Positions 9,016 through 17,196 of a stretch of DNA of 64,000 nt are shown one piece after another. Made by a program: the position numbers and the translations under genes. Origin of the DNA: Alphaproteobacteria bacterium (GTDB lineage: Bacteria > Pseudomonadota > Alphaproteobacteria > Caulobacterales > Maricaulaceae); NCBI GenBank assembly GCA_024742735.1, contig JANSXV010000004.1:62001-126000 (forward strand), in the 5' to 3' direction. The notes below the pieces were generated by a model that saw nothing but the letters and a program-made list of their open reading frames with translations, was not told where the DNA came from and made no database searches. Every line of letters begins with the position of its first letter. The stretch's first letter is position 1.

Positions 9016-9684
9016 TCACGGATAGAGGCGCGTCGTCGTCCATTGTGCATCGACACTGTTGCGCTCAAACGCCAGCCGGTCATGCAGGCGGAACGCCCGG
9101 TCGCGCCAGAACTCGATGCGCACCGGCGCGATTCGATAGCCGGTCCAGTGCTCCGGGCGCGGGATATCGCCGATATTGAACTTCGCCGCATAGCCCGCCA
9201 CAGCCTTTTCCAGCGCGAAGCGGCTCTCCAGCGGACGGGACTGTTTCGACGCCCAGGCGCCGATGCGGCTGTCCCGGGCGCGGGACTGGAAATAGGCGTC
9301 GGCGTCTTCAGCGCTGACCTGACTGACCAGCCCCCTGACCCGCACCTGACGGCGCAGGGATTTCCAGTGAAAGCACAGCGCCGCGCGCGCGTTCGCGCCT
9401 AGCTGCATTCCCTTGGCGCTCTCGGTATTGGTGTAGAAAACAAAGCCGTGCGCGTCGAAATCCTTCAGGAGCACCATACGCACGTCCGGAAAGCCGTCCG
9501 CGTCGGCGGTGGATAGCGCCATGGCGTTGGGGTCGTTGGGCTCTTTCTCCTTCGCCGCCGCCAGCCAGTCCTCGAACAGCGCGAAGGGATCTTCGCGTGT
9601 GAAGATGTCGTCGGACTTCGCCTTTTCTTCGGCCAGGTGGGCGGCCTCATCGGGGCTGGGCGGAATGACGTCCTTGCGGGCCAC
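9016..9684 (-). CDS. pdxH: Pyridoxamine/pyridoxine 5'-phosphate oxidase
   Basis: This FMN enzyme oxidises PNP or PMP to pyridoxal 5'-phosphate. The [21 protein letters not shown]-binding segment, the [14 protein letters not shown] segment and the terminal R-L-Y-P motif are all present. A GTG at 9684 preceded by AGGAGA at 8-base spacing is the best start (222 residues); a TTG at 9750 would only add a tail that is not conserved. It is divergent from the J-domain gene. Confidence 0.93.
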   Translation of the reverse strand: MARKDVIPPSPDEAAHLAEEKAKSDDIFTREDPFALFEDWLAAAKEKEPNDPNAMALSTADADGFPDVRMVLLKDFDAHGFVFYTNTESAKGMQLGANARAALCFHWKSLRRQVRVRGLVSQVSAEDADAYFQSRARDSRIGAWASKQSRPLESRFALEKAVAGYAAKFNIGDIPRPEHWTGYRIAPVRIEFWRDRAFRLHDRLAFERNSVDAQWTTTRLYP

Positions 9685-9774
9685 GGCGGCGGTCTCCTGA
9701 ACAGGGCTGCGTAGGGTTGCGGAGCTAAGGCGCAAGCGCGCCCCGGTCAACGTTTCGAAAACGCTTGCTCATTA

Positions 9775-10353
9775 ATGTTGAGTTTCATGAGTGCGAATCC
9801 TGAAGCGATCCTGGCCGCGTACAAGGCGTTCGGCCTGCAGGGCGATGAAGACTTCGGTGAAGTCCGCGCCCGGTTTCGCGCGCTCGTCAAACAGGTTCAT
9901 CCCGACACGGCCGGAAGCGATCCCAGGCTGGTCGGCAAGCTACAGCGGCTCCTGAAGGCCTACGAAGTGCTGCGTCTTTACGCGCCGCGCCGCCATGATC
10001 TGGAGATCACGCCGGAAGAAGCGCACAAGGGCGGTCTGCGCACGATCAAGATCGAAGACCGCGACGCCATGGTGCGCGTGCCCGTGGCGGTGAAGACCGG
10101 CGCTGTGCTCACCCCGATCGGCGACCCGAACTGGCGCGTTTACGTGCATGTTCGCGATCGCATGGTCGACGCCGACCTCAGCGCCGGCGAGGCTGAAAAG
10201 CAGCGCCGCGAACAGGCCGCTAAGGACTTCGCCGAACAGGCCGCCCGCAGGGAGTCCGAGGAGACCGCCGGGGTCCTGCGCGCCTTCTACGAGGCCTTCG
10301 TGAAGAAGAGCCCGGCCGCGCGCCTGGTCAGCTGGGCGCGCAAGGGCGCGTGA
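9775..10353 (+). CDS. J-domain (DnaJ-like) protein
   Basis: Residues roughly 10-65 form a J domain with the HPD tripeptide (QVHPDTAG) that stimulates DnaK ATPase. There is no G/F region, zinc-finger domain or C-terminal substrate-binding domain, so it is not DnaJ itself. The middle (ITPEEAHKGGLRTIKIEDRDAMVRVPV) resembles part of a DnaJ C-terminal beta domain, and the end is charged and helical. A membrane segment is not evident. It is probably a specialised Hsp70 co-chaperone; the client is unknown. Confidence 0.82.
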   Translation: MLSFMSANPEAILAAYKAFGLQGDEDFGEVRARFRALVKQVHPDTAGSDPRLVGKLQRLLKAYEVLRLYAPRRHDLEITPEEAHKGGLRTIKIEDRDAMVRVPVAVKTGAVLTPIGDPNWRVYVHVRDRMVDADLSAGEAEKQRREQAAKDFAEQAARRESEETAGVLRAFYEAFVKKSPAARLVSWARKGA

Positions 10354-10409
10354 TCAAGCCTAAGAGCAAACGTTTGCTCTACGGCTCACTCGGAATTAAA
10401 TTAATTTGC

Positions 10410-10574
10410 ATGAGACAGACTCAAATCACATCGAAAGACGTGGCTGACTTCAAGAAAGCGGCCAAGGCTTATCGAAAGCGTCACGCGCGCACGCCCGAAG
10501 AGGCCCGCAAAGAACTTGTGGCGCTAGGTGTCGTAACGCCCAAAGGCAATTTGAAGAAAGCATACGGCGGTTAA
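10410..10574 (+). CDS. Small putative antitoxin
   Basis: The 54-residue protein starts at ATG 10410, after an AT-rich stretch (AATTAAATTAATTTG) that stands out from the GC-rich surroundings. It is basic and helical and ends in a TPEEARKELVALGVVTPKGNLKKAYGG-type tail (EAR..L..LG..T..G.L...Y), a pattern I associate with small proteins encoded upstream of toxin-like genes. It lies eight bases before the next gene, which supports a two-gene operon. The antitoxin role is inferred from size, order and spacing. Confidence 0.6.
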   Translation: MRQTQITSKDVADFKKAAKAYRKRHARTPEEARKELVALGVVTPKGNLKKAYGG

Positions 10575-10582
10575 GCTGGTCG

Positions 10583-11170
10583 ATGCATGACCTGCACCAT
10601 GGTTTAGTGCTGGCGTATCATGGGTGCGACGCCAAAGTCGGTGAATCCCTGCTCTCAGGTGGGCGGTTTAAGGCGAGTGAGAACGCCTACGATTGGCTGG
10701 GTCACGGGATCTATTTCTGGGAGCAGGACCCCCGCCGAGGCTTGGAGTTCGCGGAACTGTTGGCCAAGCATCCTAGCCGTGGAGCGAAGGTGAAGACGCC
10801 CATGGTCATTGGCGCCGTACTCACCTTAGGGCGATGCCTTGATCTCACCCGGCGCAACGCGTCCGCGATCACCCGAGAAGCCTTTGACGCCCTCAACGAG
10901 CTTTTCGAGGAACACAAAGGCGCGCCAATGCCGAGCAACAGCGATGATCTTTTGCGACGCTATCTCGACTGCGCAGTGATCAACATGGTCCACCGAATGC
11001 GCGATGAGCAGGACTTACCGGCTTTTGACACCGTCCGCGGGATCTTTGAGGAAGGCGAGCCAGCTTATCCAGGGGCTGGATTTAGGGATCACACGCATAT
11101 CCAGATCGCCGTTCGCAATACGGGGTGCATACTTGGCGTCTTCCGCGTCCCTGATTCGGCATTGGAATGA
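10583..11170 (+). CDS. Putative toxin with ADP-ribosyltransferase-like features
   Basis: I do not recognise a named family with certainty. The 195-residue product starts [15 protein letters not shown] and continues [24 protein letters not shown], with a C-terminal [19 protein letters not shown]. An early YHG, then G-[IF]-Y-F within 40 residues, and a late Q before a strand resemble the H-Y-[EQ] layout of ADP-ribosyltransferase folds such as DUF3990. Codon choice and GC are lower than in the flanking genes. It follows the putative antitoxin by eight bases and ends four bases before aroC, so the pair looks like an insertion between the J-domain gene and aroC. Confidence 0.6.
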   Translation: MHDLHHGLVLAYHGCDAKVGESLLSGGRFKASENAYDWLGHGIYFWEQDPRRGLEFAELLAKHPSRGAKVKTPMVIGAVLTLGRCLDLTRRNASAITREAFDALNELFEEHKGAPMPSNSDDLLRRYLDCAVINMVHRMRDEQDLPAFDTVRGIFEEGEPAYPGAGFRDHTHIQIAVRNTGCILGVFRVPDSALE

Positions 11171-11174
11171 CCCC

Positions 11175-12266
11175 ATGTCCCACAACACCTTCGGTCATCT
11201 GTTCCGCTTCACCACCTGGGGCGAAAGCCATGGGCCGGCTCTGGGCTGCGTCGTGGATGGATGCCCGGCGGGCATCGCTCTGACCGAAGCGGACATCCAG
11301 CCCTGGCTGGACCGGCGCCGCCCCGGCCAGTCGAGACACGTCACCCAGCGCCGCGAACCCGATCAGGTGAAGATCCTGTCCGGCGTCTTTGAAGACGAGC
11401 GCACCGGCGGACCGGTCACCACCGGGGCGCCGATCTCCCTGATGATCGAGAATGTCGACCAGCGTTCAAAGGACTATTCCGATATCCGCGACACCTGGCG
11501 GCCCGGCCATGCCGATTACACCTATGACGCCAAGTACGGCGTGCGCGACTATAAGGGCGGCGGCCGGTCCAGCGCGCGGGAGACCGCCGCGCGCGTCGCC
11601 GCCGGCGGCGTGGCGCGCAAGGTGCTGGGCGACGCTGTCCAGATTCGCGCGGCCCTCATCCAGATCGGCGAGCGCAGGATTGACCGGTCCCGCTGGGACT
11701 GGGACGAAGTGCACCGCAATGACTTCTTCTGTCCGGACGCCCAGACGGCTGAACTCTGGGCGCAGGACATGGACGCCATCCGCAAGGCGGGCAGCTCGGT
11801 CGGGGCGCAGATCGAAGTCGTGGTCTCCGGCGTTCCCGCCGGCTGGGGCGCGCCGGTCTACGGCAAGCTGGATGCGGACATGGCCAGCGCCATGATGAGC
11901 ATCAACGCGGCCAAGGGCGTGGAGATCGGCGCCGGCATGCAGGCTGCGGCTCTGCGCGGCGAGGACGCGGCCGACGAGATGCGGCTGGGCGCGGACGGAC
12001 AGCCGGAATTTCTCTCCAACCATAATGGCGGGGTGCTCGGCGGCATCTCAACCGGCCAGGATCTGGTGATCCGGGTCGCCATCAAGCCCACAAGCTCCAT
12101 CCGGATCGAGCGGCGCACGCTGACCAGGCAGCTGGAGGAGACCACCGTCTCCACCAAGGGCCGCCACGACCCGTGCGTGGGCATTCGCGGCGTGCCGGTG
12201 GCCGAGGCCATGGCCGCCCTGGTGCTCGCTGATCATAAACTGCGCGCGGCGGCGCTGGAGGCGTAA
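11175..12266 (+). CDS. aroC: Chorismate synthase
   Basis: A 363-residue enzyme that converts 5-enolpyruvylshikimate-3-phosphate to chorismate with reduced FMN. Signature segments are [18 protein letters not shown] near the N-terminus, [19 protein letters not shown] in the middle and [19 protein letters not shown] near the C-terminus. The start at 11175 gives the canonical MSHNTFG; the open frame continues upstream only inside the toxin-like gene. Confidence 0.97.
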   Translation: MSHNTFGHLFRFTTWGESHGPALGCVVDGCPAGIALTEADIQPWLDRRRPGQSRHVTQRREPDQVKILSGVFEDERTGGPVTTGAPISLMIENVDQRSKDYSDIRDTWRPGHADYTYDAKYGVRDYKGGGRSSARETAARVAAGGVARKVLGDAVQIRAALIQIGERRIDRSRWDWDEVHRNDFFCPDAQTAELWAQDMDAIRKAGSSVGAQIEVVVSGVPAGWGAPVYGKLDADMASAMMSINAAKGVEIGAGMQAAALRGEDAADEMRLGADGQPEFLSNHNGGVLGGISTGQDLVIRVAIKPTSSIRIERRTLTRQLEETTVSTKGRHDPCVGIRGVPVAEAMAALVLADHKLRAAALEA

Positions 12267-12271
12267 GCGCC

Positions 12272-13585
12272 ATGGCGTTTGCAGCACACGGCACGGTCTT
12301 CATCTGGGGCTATGGCCGCGAGGGCCGGGTGGTGCTCGATCTTGTCCGCGCTGAGGCGCCGGACCTGGCCGTCACCATCGTCGACGCCAAGCGCCCGGCC
12401 GACCTGCCCGAGGACGTCGCCTGGATCGAGGAAGACGCCCTGCCCGGCGCGGTGCGCACCGCGGACCGTCCGCTGATCGTGAAAAGCCCGGGCGTCTCGC
12501 TCTACGATATGCGCCTGGACGCCGCGTTGACGGCCGGCGCCCGGCTCACCAGCCAGACCAATCTCTATTTCGAGCGAAAGCCGGCAGGTCAGCGCGTCAT
12601 CGCCGTGACCGGCACCAAGGGCAAATCCACCACCGCCGCCCTCCTGCACCACATGCTGAAGGGCCTCAACATCTCCACCGCGCTCGCCGGCAATATCGGC
12701 GAGCCGGTGATCACAGTGAGCGGCGAGGCCGACATGGTCGTGCTGGAGCTGTCCAGCTACCAGATCGCCGATCTGGTCCACGCCCCGGACGCCTTCCTCT
12801 TCCTCAACCTCTCCAACGACCACGCCCCCTGGCACAAGGGCGTGGAGCGCTACCGCGCCGACAAGGCGCGTCTGGCGCGTCTCGATCCCAACGTGCCCGG
12901 CGTCATGAACGCGAACGAGGCGCGCCTGATCGAGTATTTCGGCCATCAGCCGAACCGGATCTGGTTCGGGACCGAAGACGGCTTCCACGCCAGCGACGGC
13001 GCGGTCTGGTTCAAGGACGAAGCCTGGGGCCCGATCCCGGCGCTGCCCGGCAAGCATAATGCGCTGAACGCCTGCGCGGCGCTGGCCATGCTGGACCATC
13101 TGGGCTTTGACGCGCGTGCCGCCTTCGCCACGCTCTCAACCTTCACCGGCCTGCCGCATCGGCTGCAGACCGTGCATGAGGCCGGCGGCATCCGCTTCGT
13201 TGATGACGGCCTCGCCACCACCCCGGAGGCGTGCATCAACGCGGTCGCCGCCTTTGCAGACCAGCCGGTCGCGCTCCTCCTCGGCGGGGAGGAGCGCGAG
13301 CAGGACTATGCCTGGCTGGCGGACAAGCTGGAGGCCTTCGACCACATCGCCGCCATCCTGACGCTGGCCGACAATGGCGAGCGGATCGTGCAGGCGCTGT
13401 CGGCCGGCCGCCATGCGGGCGTGACCCGCCACGTGCCGGAGGTCGAGGACGCCGTTCGCGAGGCTGGCGCAGCGCTGCCGGAAGGCGGCGCCGTCCTGCT
13501 CAGCCCGGCGGCGCCGCGCGGCAAGGCCTATTCAAGCTTCGCCGAACGCGGCGCGGCGTTCACGGCGGCGGCTAAGGCGCTTTAG
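12272..13585 (+). CDS. murD2: MurD-type Mur ligase, probable MurD2 (UDP-MurNAc-L-Ala:L-glutamate ligase)
   Basis: The 437-residue Mur ligase has an N-terminal Rossmann-like domain (IWGYGREGR), an ATP-binding loop TGTKGKSTT at residues 113-121, the central SSYQIADL segment and the NDHAPWHKG stretch, then a C-terminal domain beginning near PHRLQTV. It adds glutamate to UDP-MurNAc-L-Ala in peptidoglycan synthesis. It is not in a dcw cluster but faces a MurL-type gene. In Xanthomonas an adjacent MurD2 adds L-Glu and MurL epimerises it. Assignment as MurD2 rather than canonical MurD rests on this context. Confidence 0.82.
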   Translation: MAFAAHGTVFIWGYGREGRVVLDLVRAEAPDLAVTIVDAKRPADLPEDVAWIEEDALPGAVRTADRPLIVKSPGVSLYDMRLDAALTAGARLTSQTNLYFERKPAGQRVIAVTGTKGKSTTAALLHHMLKGLNISTALAGNIGEPVITVSGEADMVVLELSSYQIADLVHAPDAFLFLNLSNDHAPWHKGVERYRADKARLARLDPNVPGVMNANEARLIEYFGHQPNRIWFGTEDGFHASDGAVWFKDEAWGPIPALPGKHNALNACAALAMLDHLGFDARAAFATLSTFTGLPHRLQTVHEAGGIRFVDDGLATTPEACINAVAAFADQPVALLLGGEEREQDYAWLADKLEAFDHIAAILTLADNGERIVQALSAGRHAGVTRHVPEVEDAVREAGAALPEGGAVLLSPAAPRGKAYSSFAERGAAFTAAAKAL

Positions 13586-13595
13586 GCACTCCCGG

Positions 13596-14936
13596 TCAGG
13601 CGTCCATCACCTGCGCCACGGCCTCCGGCATGCGGTGCTCGGACCGCGCCTTCAGCGCCTCATCCCAGGCGGCATCCAGATCGGCGCGATCCCAAGTTTC
13701 GAACAGCTCGGTCTCGATCCCGGCGACCAGCGGGGCTTCGCGCCAGTCTGCCTGCTTCAGCAGATAGGCGAGCGCCGCAGCCACCTCCCGGCGCTCGCCC
13801 ACGCACTCCCACGGCTTGGCGTCGGTCAGGCCAGCGATCTCGCGCAGGAATTCCACGTTGGCCCGGTCATGGAGCGGGCGGGACTGGAACACCGCCGCAT
13901 GGCGCCCAAGGCTTAGGAAGGGCGCCAGCAGCACGGCGGTGTAGACGCACTTGGCGCACTGGCCGCACCAGCGTCGCCCCTCCTCGAGCACGGCTGGCCC
14001 CGCGAACACGAAGTTCCGGTTGCAGCTCGCGAAGATGTCCAGCGCGCCGGATCGCGCCGCCAGATAGTGGGCCGTCCACAGCTCGCTGACCGGGCGGAGG
14101 ATGGAGAAATACTCCGCCCGCGCTCCGGCCTCGCTGAACGCCGCGCGCAGGGCGTCTTCAAACTCCAGCGACTTGGAGAACTGGTGGTTCACCGGATGGC
14201 CGTTCACCTCCATTGTCGGCTCGCTCGCCGCGCGCTCATTGGCGAACACCACCCAGTCCAGCCCCTGGGCTTCCGCGTGAAGGGTCAGCAGCACCGAGTT
14301 GATCGCCGTGATCGGGATATGACCGTTCAACGCCTGCCCCGACCGGCTGATCTCGATCAGACGCGGATCGATGGTGCGCTGGATGAAGGTGAGCGGCGCC
14401 TCGCTCATGGTCTGCATGCGGGCCGCGACCTTGTCGGACAGGAACACGCTGGCGCGTTCAACAGACGCCCCGGCCTCGGCCAGGATCGAGGCCGCCACGT
14501 GGCTGTCCTTGCCTCCGCCAAAGGCGCACACGGCGCGCGGCGGGTCGTTGAGCGCAGGCCGGTCAACGAGTGCCGGAGCAGCCTCCTCCGCCTCAATCTC
14601 CAGCGCCGGGGGATAAGTCAGAGCATTGCGCACATAGAACTCGCCGAGCCCCGGCCCGCAGGTCAGTTCGGCCAGGCGCCGCGCCGCCGGCGTCAGCGCG
14701 AACGCGCACACGATCCGCCCGGCCGGGCGCGCCTTGTAGTAGCTCGTCCCCATGACGATGGCGGCGAGCTGCGCAAGGTTCCCTGAGGCTTCGCCGCCGG
14801 GCAGCTGAGGAAACGCAACCGTCTCGATGAACGCCCCGAACTCCGGATGGTCATAGGCGCAGCGCAGCATTCCCGTCCCGGCGTCCAGTTCGGGGGCGCG
14901 GATAACGAACGGGTCTGTATCGTTAGGTGAAGTCAT
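13596..14936 (-). CDS. murL: MurL-type epimerase, UDP-MurNAc-L-Ala-L-Glu to D-Glu form
   Basis: The 446-residue product begins at ATG 14936 (MTSPNDTDPF). It has a PP-loop-like ATP-binding motif, FGGGKDSHVA, with GGGKDS at residues 140-145, followed by NERAASEPT and HPVNHQFSKSLEFE, and a C-terminal CGQCAKC cysteine cluster. This combination matches MurL, which epimerises the terminal L-glutamate of UDP-MurNAc-L-Ala-L-Glu at ATP cost. It converges on the MurD-type gene with ten bases between stops. Family assignment is from memory of these motifs. Confidence 0.78.
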   Translation of the reverse strand: MTSPNDTDPFVIRAPELDAGTGMLRCAYDHPEFGAFIETVAFPQLPGGEASGNLAQLAAIVMGTSYYKARPAGRIVCAFALTPAARRLAELTCGPGLGEFYVRNALTYPPALEIEAEEAAPALVDRPALNDPPRAVCAFGGGKDSHVAASILAEAGASVERASVFLSDKVAARMQTMSEAPLTFIQRTIDPRLIEISRSGQALNGHIPITAINSVLLTLHAEAQGLDWVVFANERAASEPTMEVNGHPVNHQFSKSLEFEDALRAAFSEAGARAEYFSILRPVSELWTAHYLAARSGALDIFASCNRNFVFAGPAVLEEGRRWCGQCAKCVYTAVLLAPFLSLGRHAAVFQSRPLHDRANVEFLREIAGLTDAKPWECVGERREVAAALAYLLKQADWREAPLVAGIETELFETWDRADLDAAWDEALKARSEHRMPEAVAQVMDA

Positions 14937-15003
14937 GGCGGGCTCCGGCGAACGCTTCGAGCCTAAGGCGGTGCGCCGCGCCGGACCAGACAGACCGGCA
15001 GCC

Positions 15004-15210
15004 TCAGCGGTCCTCGCGATCCTTTCGCTGAACCCGGGCGACGGCGGTGTAGTCCAGGCCGCACAGGACAGCGAACGCCAACAGGCCGATCGCGATCGAA
15101 ACGCCGCCGGTGAAGCCAAGCGCGAAGCCGGCGAACCCTGCAATTGCCGCGGCGGCGCCATTCCTTGTCCAGCGAACGCTCACACCCCCTCGTTCAATCC
15201 GGACGCGCAT
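15004..15210 (-). CDS. Small two-helix membrane protein (putative)
   Basis: The 68-residue frame predicts two adjacent hydrophobic helices (about residues 18-35 and 38-55) and a basic tail (RVQRKDREDR). It overlaps the end of the glycosylase gene by 17 bases and precedes murL on the same strand, consistent with a translationally coupled small gene. No family is recognised and the ribosome-binding site is poor, so it could be a chance frame. Confidence 0.4.
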   Translation of the reverse strand: MRVRIERGGVSVRWTRNGAAAAIAGFAGFALGFTGGVSIAIGLLAFAVLCGLDYTAVARVQRKDREDR

Positions 15211-15799
15211 CCACCCAGCGCCACATGTAAAGCGCCAGATAGGAGCGATGCGGCGCGAAGCGCTCGGCGGTGCGTATGGTCTTGCGGCGCGGCGAGGTCA
15301 GGCGCTCCAGCGTCTTGCGGGCGGCCACATCGCCGTCCGGCCAAATGTCTTGCTCGCCGAACCAGAAGATGTTGGCCATGTCGGCGGTCCACTGTCCCAC
15401 GCCCCACAGCGAGGTCAGCTCAGCGGCGCGCTCGGCCGGCGTCAGCGCGCGCAACGCCTCGCCGTCGAGCCGCCCGTCCCGCGCCGCCTGTCCGATGGCG
15501 AGCAGCGTTTTCACCTTGGCGTTCGACAGGCCGCAGGCTCGCAGCTCGTCGGCCCGCCCCTCGCAGAACGCCTCGATCAGCGGCCCGTCGGCGCACGCCG
15601 CCTCCACCCGCCCCCAGATCGACCGCGCCGCCTTGACGCTGAGCTGCTGACCGGCGACCGCGCGGGCGAGATGCTCGGGAAAGGGCGTGTCGTTGCGCAC
15701 CGGCAGCTCCACCGGACCGAGCTGGCGAAGCGCATCATGCAGCGACGGCGACAGGTCCGGCGCAATGGCGAGGAAGCGATGGTGGATCAGGGCGGTCAT
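15194..15799 (-). CDS. DNA-3-methyladenine glycosylase 2 (AlkA-like, HhH-GPD)
   Basis: A 201-residue base-excision glycosylase that removes alkylated purines. The helix-hairpin-helix LWGVGQWTADMANIF and the following DIWPDGDVAARK, with the catalytic aspartate, are intact. An upstream helix (PEHLARAVAGQQLSVKAA) is typical of the fold. The N-terminal TBP-like domain of E. coli AlkA is missing, as in the shorter MagIII/AlkA-like enzymes. It starts at ATG 15799, near the tRNA-Leu gene. Confidence 0.9.
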   Translation of the reverse strand: MTALIHHRFLAIAPDLSPSLHDALRQLGPVELPVRNDTPFPEHLARAVAGQQLSVKAARSIWGRVEAACADGPLIEAFCEGRADELRACGLSNAKVKTLLAIGQAARDGRLDGEALRALTPAERAAELTSLWGVGQWTADMANIFWFGEQDIWPDGDVAARKTLERLTSPRRKTIRTAERFAPHRSYLALYMWRWVDARPD

Positions 15800-15890
15800 G
15801 GGCGGAGCCTAGCGGCTTTGCCGGTCGCTGTCGGCCCGGATCATGCGCTGAGGCGAACCGACGACCTGTCCCTTGCCTAACCGGTTCGAA

Positions 15891-15979
15891 TGGTGCCGGC
15901 GGCCGGACTTGAACCGGCACGGGCGTTACCGCCCAACGGATTTTAAGTCCGGTGCGTCTACCAATTCCGCCACGCCGGC
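15891..15979 (-). tRNA. tRNA-Leu (UAA)
   Basis: The 5' end is at 15979. The acceptor stem GCCGGCG pairs with CGCCGGC, the anticodon loop reads CTTAAAA (anticodon TAA), a long variable arm (GGGCGGTAACGCCC) is typical of leucine tRNA, the T arm GGTTCAAGTCC is present, and CCA is encoded at the 3' end (15891-15893). Confidence 0.95.
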
Positions 15980-16041
15980 ATGCGCGTTGGTGCTTACCCG
16001 ATACGCGATTGAGGCGGGTCCCGCCAAGACCGTACTACAGG

Positions 16042-16434
16042 CTAGTACTCCTGTGGGAAGCTGAGGACCTGAAAATCCAGCTTGTTGCGCGAAAGAACTT
16101 CCAGCAATCGGGTCGGCAACACCAACCTGCCATAGCCCCCAGGCTCAATCTCATGCCAGATACCCACACTGCATGACCCAACAGGCTGTTTCGCCGCTTC
16201 CAGCTCTTCGATCACTATACCCAGCCTATCGAGCATGAAGTCCGGTTCGGTATCTGGCCTGATCGTCCGTGACCACTCCCAGCGACGCGCGCTTAATCGG
16301 TCAATCCAGTTTCGTGGAATGAGCGGCGACTGCCTTAAAACCTGTGCGGACCAGTCACTAGTCGCAACACAGCTGACAGACACGGTCAGGCCAGGTGGGC
16401 GCCGGTCGCGATGTCCGCCCCAGCGCCCGTTCAT
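16042..16434 (-). CDS. Hypothetical protein
   Basis: A 130-residue soluble protein. I do not recognise it with confidence. The central WIDRLSARRWEWSRTI..DTEPDFMLDRL and the C-terminal LPTRLLEVLSRNKLDFQVLSFPQ segments loosely recall the layout of DUF4279-type proteins, in which a short acidic region is followed by a 'lle.l...k.d' helix. Codon use is less GC-rich than in the neighbours, which suggests acquisition or weak constraint. It lies alone between tRNA-Leu and the ClpP-like gene. Confidence 0.55.
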   Translation of the reverse strand: MNGRWGGHRDRRPPGLTVSVSCVATSDWSAQVLRQSPLIPRNWIDRLSARRWEWSRTIRPDTEPDFMLDRLGIVIEELEAAKQPVGSCSVGIWHEIEPGGYGRLVLPTRLLEVLSRNKLDFQVLSFPQEY

Positions 16435-16438
16435 CGCC

Positions 16439-17059
16439 TTACAGCTTCACCTCGTCCTGCGACTTCACGATCTTGCCGCACAGGCCGTACTTCACTGCGT
16501 CTTCGGCGCCGAGCCAGAAGTCGCGGTCGGTGTCTTTCTCGATCTTCTCCAGGGTCTGGCCCGTGGCGTCGGCGAAGATCTGGTTCAGACGCTGGCGCAT
16601 GGTGCGCATTTCGCGGACCTGGATCTCGATATCGCTGGCCATGCCGCCTGCGCCGCCGGAGGGCTGGTGCAGGAGGAAGCGGGTGTTCGGCAGGGCGTAG
16701 CGGTCTTCCTTGGCCGCGCCGACATAAATCAGCGCGCCGGCGCTCGCCACCCAGCCGGAGCCCAGCGTGATCACCCGCGGTTTGATGAACTTCATGGTGT
16801 CGTGGATCATGTCCCCGGACTCCACATGCCCGCCCGGGCTGGAGATCACCATGAGGATCGGATCATCGGACTTGGCCGCCAGGGCGAAGAGCTGGGCGCA
16901 CACGCTCTGGGCGGTCTTGTCGGAAATGCCGCCGGTCACCAGGATCGTGCGGCTTTCAAACAGCGCCTTGCCGACATAATCGCCGGGGCGTTCGGCGCCC
17001 TTCTCGTCACCATCCTCATCGTCGTTGCGGATCAGGCGGTTGTCATATGCAAATGCCAT
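16439..17059 (-). CDS. ClpP-like serine protease subunit
   Basis: The 206-residue product is a Clp-protease proteolytic subunit of the divergent type. The catalytic serine lies in [11 protein letters not shown], where canonical ClpP has G-[QM]-A-A-S-M-[GA], and the histidine is in [10 protein letters not shown]. The oxyanion strand [13 protein letters not shown] and the C-terminal [16 protein letters not shown] are conserved, so it should be active. The N-terminus ([21 protein letters not shown]) is acidic and longer than in canonical ClpP. It may be a second ClpP forming a separate or mixed complex. The start at 17059 removes a non-conserved upstream extension. Confidence 0.85.
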   Translation of the reverse strand: MAFAYDNRLIRNDDEDGDEKGAERPGDYVGKALFESRTILVTGGISDKTAQSVCAQLFALAAKSDDPILMVISSPGGHVESGDMIHDTMKFIKPRVITLGSGWVASAGALIYVGAAKEDRYALPNTRFLLHQPSGGAGGMASDIEIQVREMRTMRQRLNQIFADATGQTLEKIEKDTDRDFWLGAEDAVKYGLCGKIVKSQDEVKL

Positions 17060-17196
17060 GGAGGTCGCGTCCTTGATAAAGCCAGGCCGGAACGGGAAGG
17101 GATCGCCTGCGCGAACAGGCGATCCTGTGTTGAGCAAACCCTAGGGCGGCCCGGCCCGAGCGGCAAGCGCGAGGGCCAGCCCGGCTTGACCTGCGA

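Noticed and set aside
15891-16434. Genomic island at tRNA-Leu
   Set aside because: The lower-GC hypothetical gene lies at the 5' side of the tRNA. No integrase and no repeat of the tRNA 3' end were seen.
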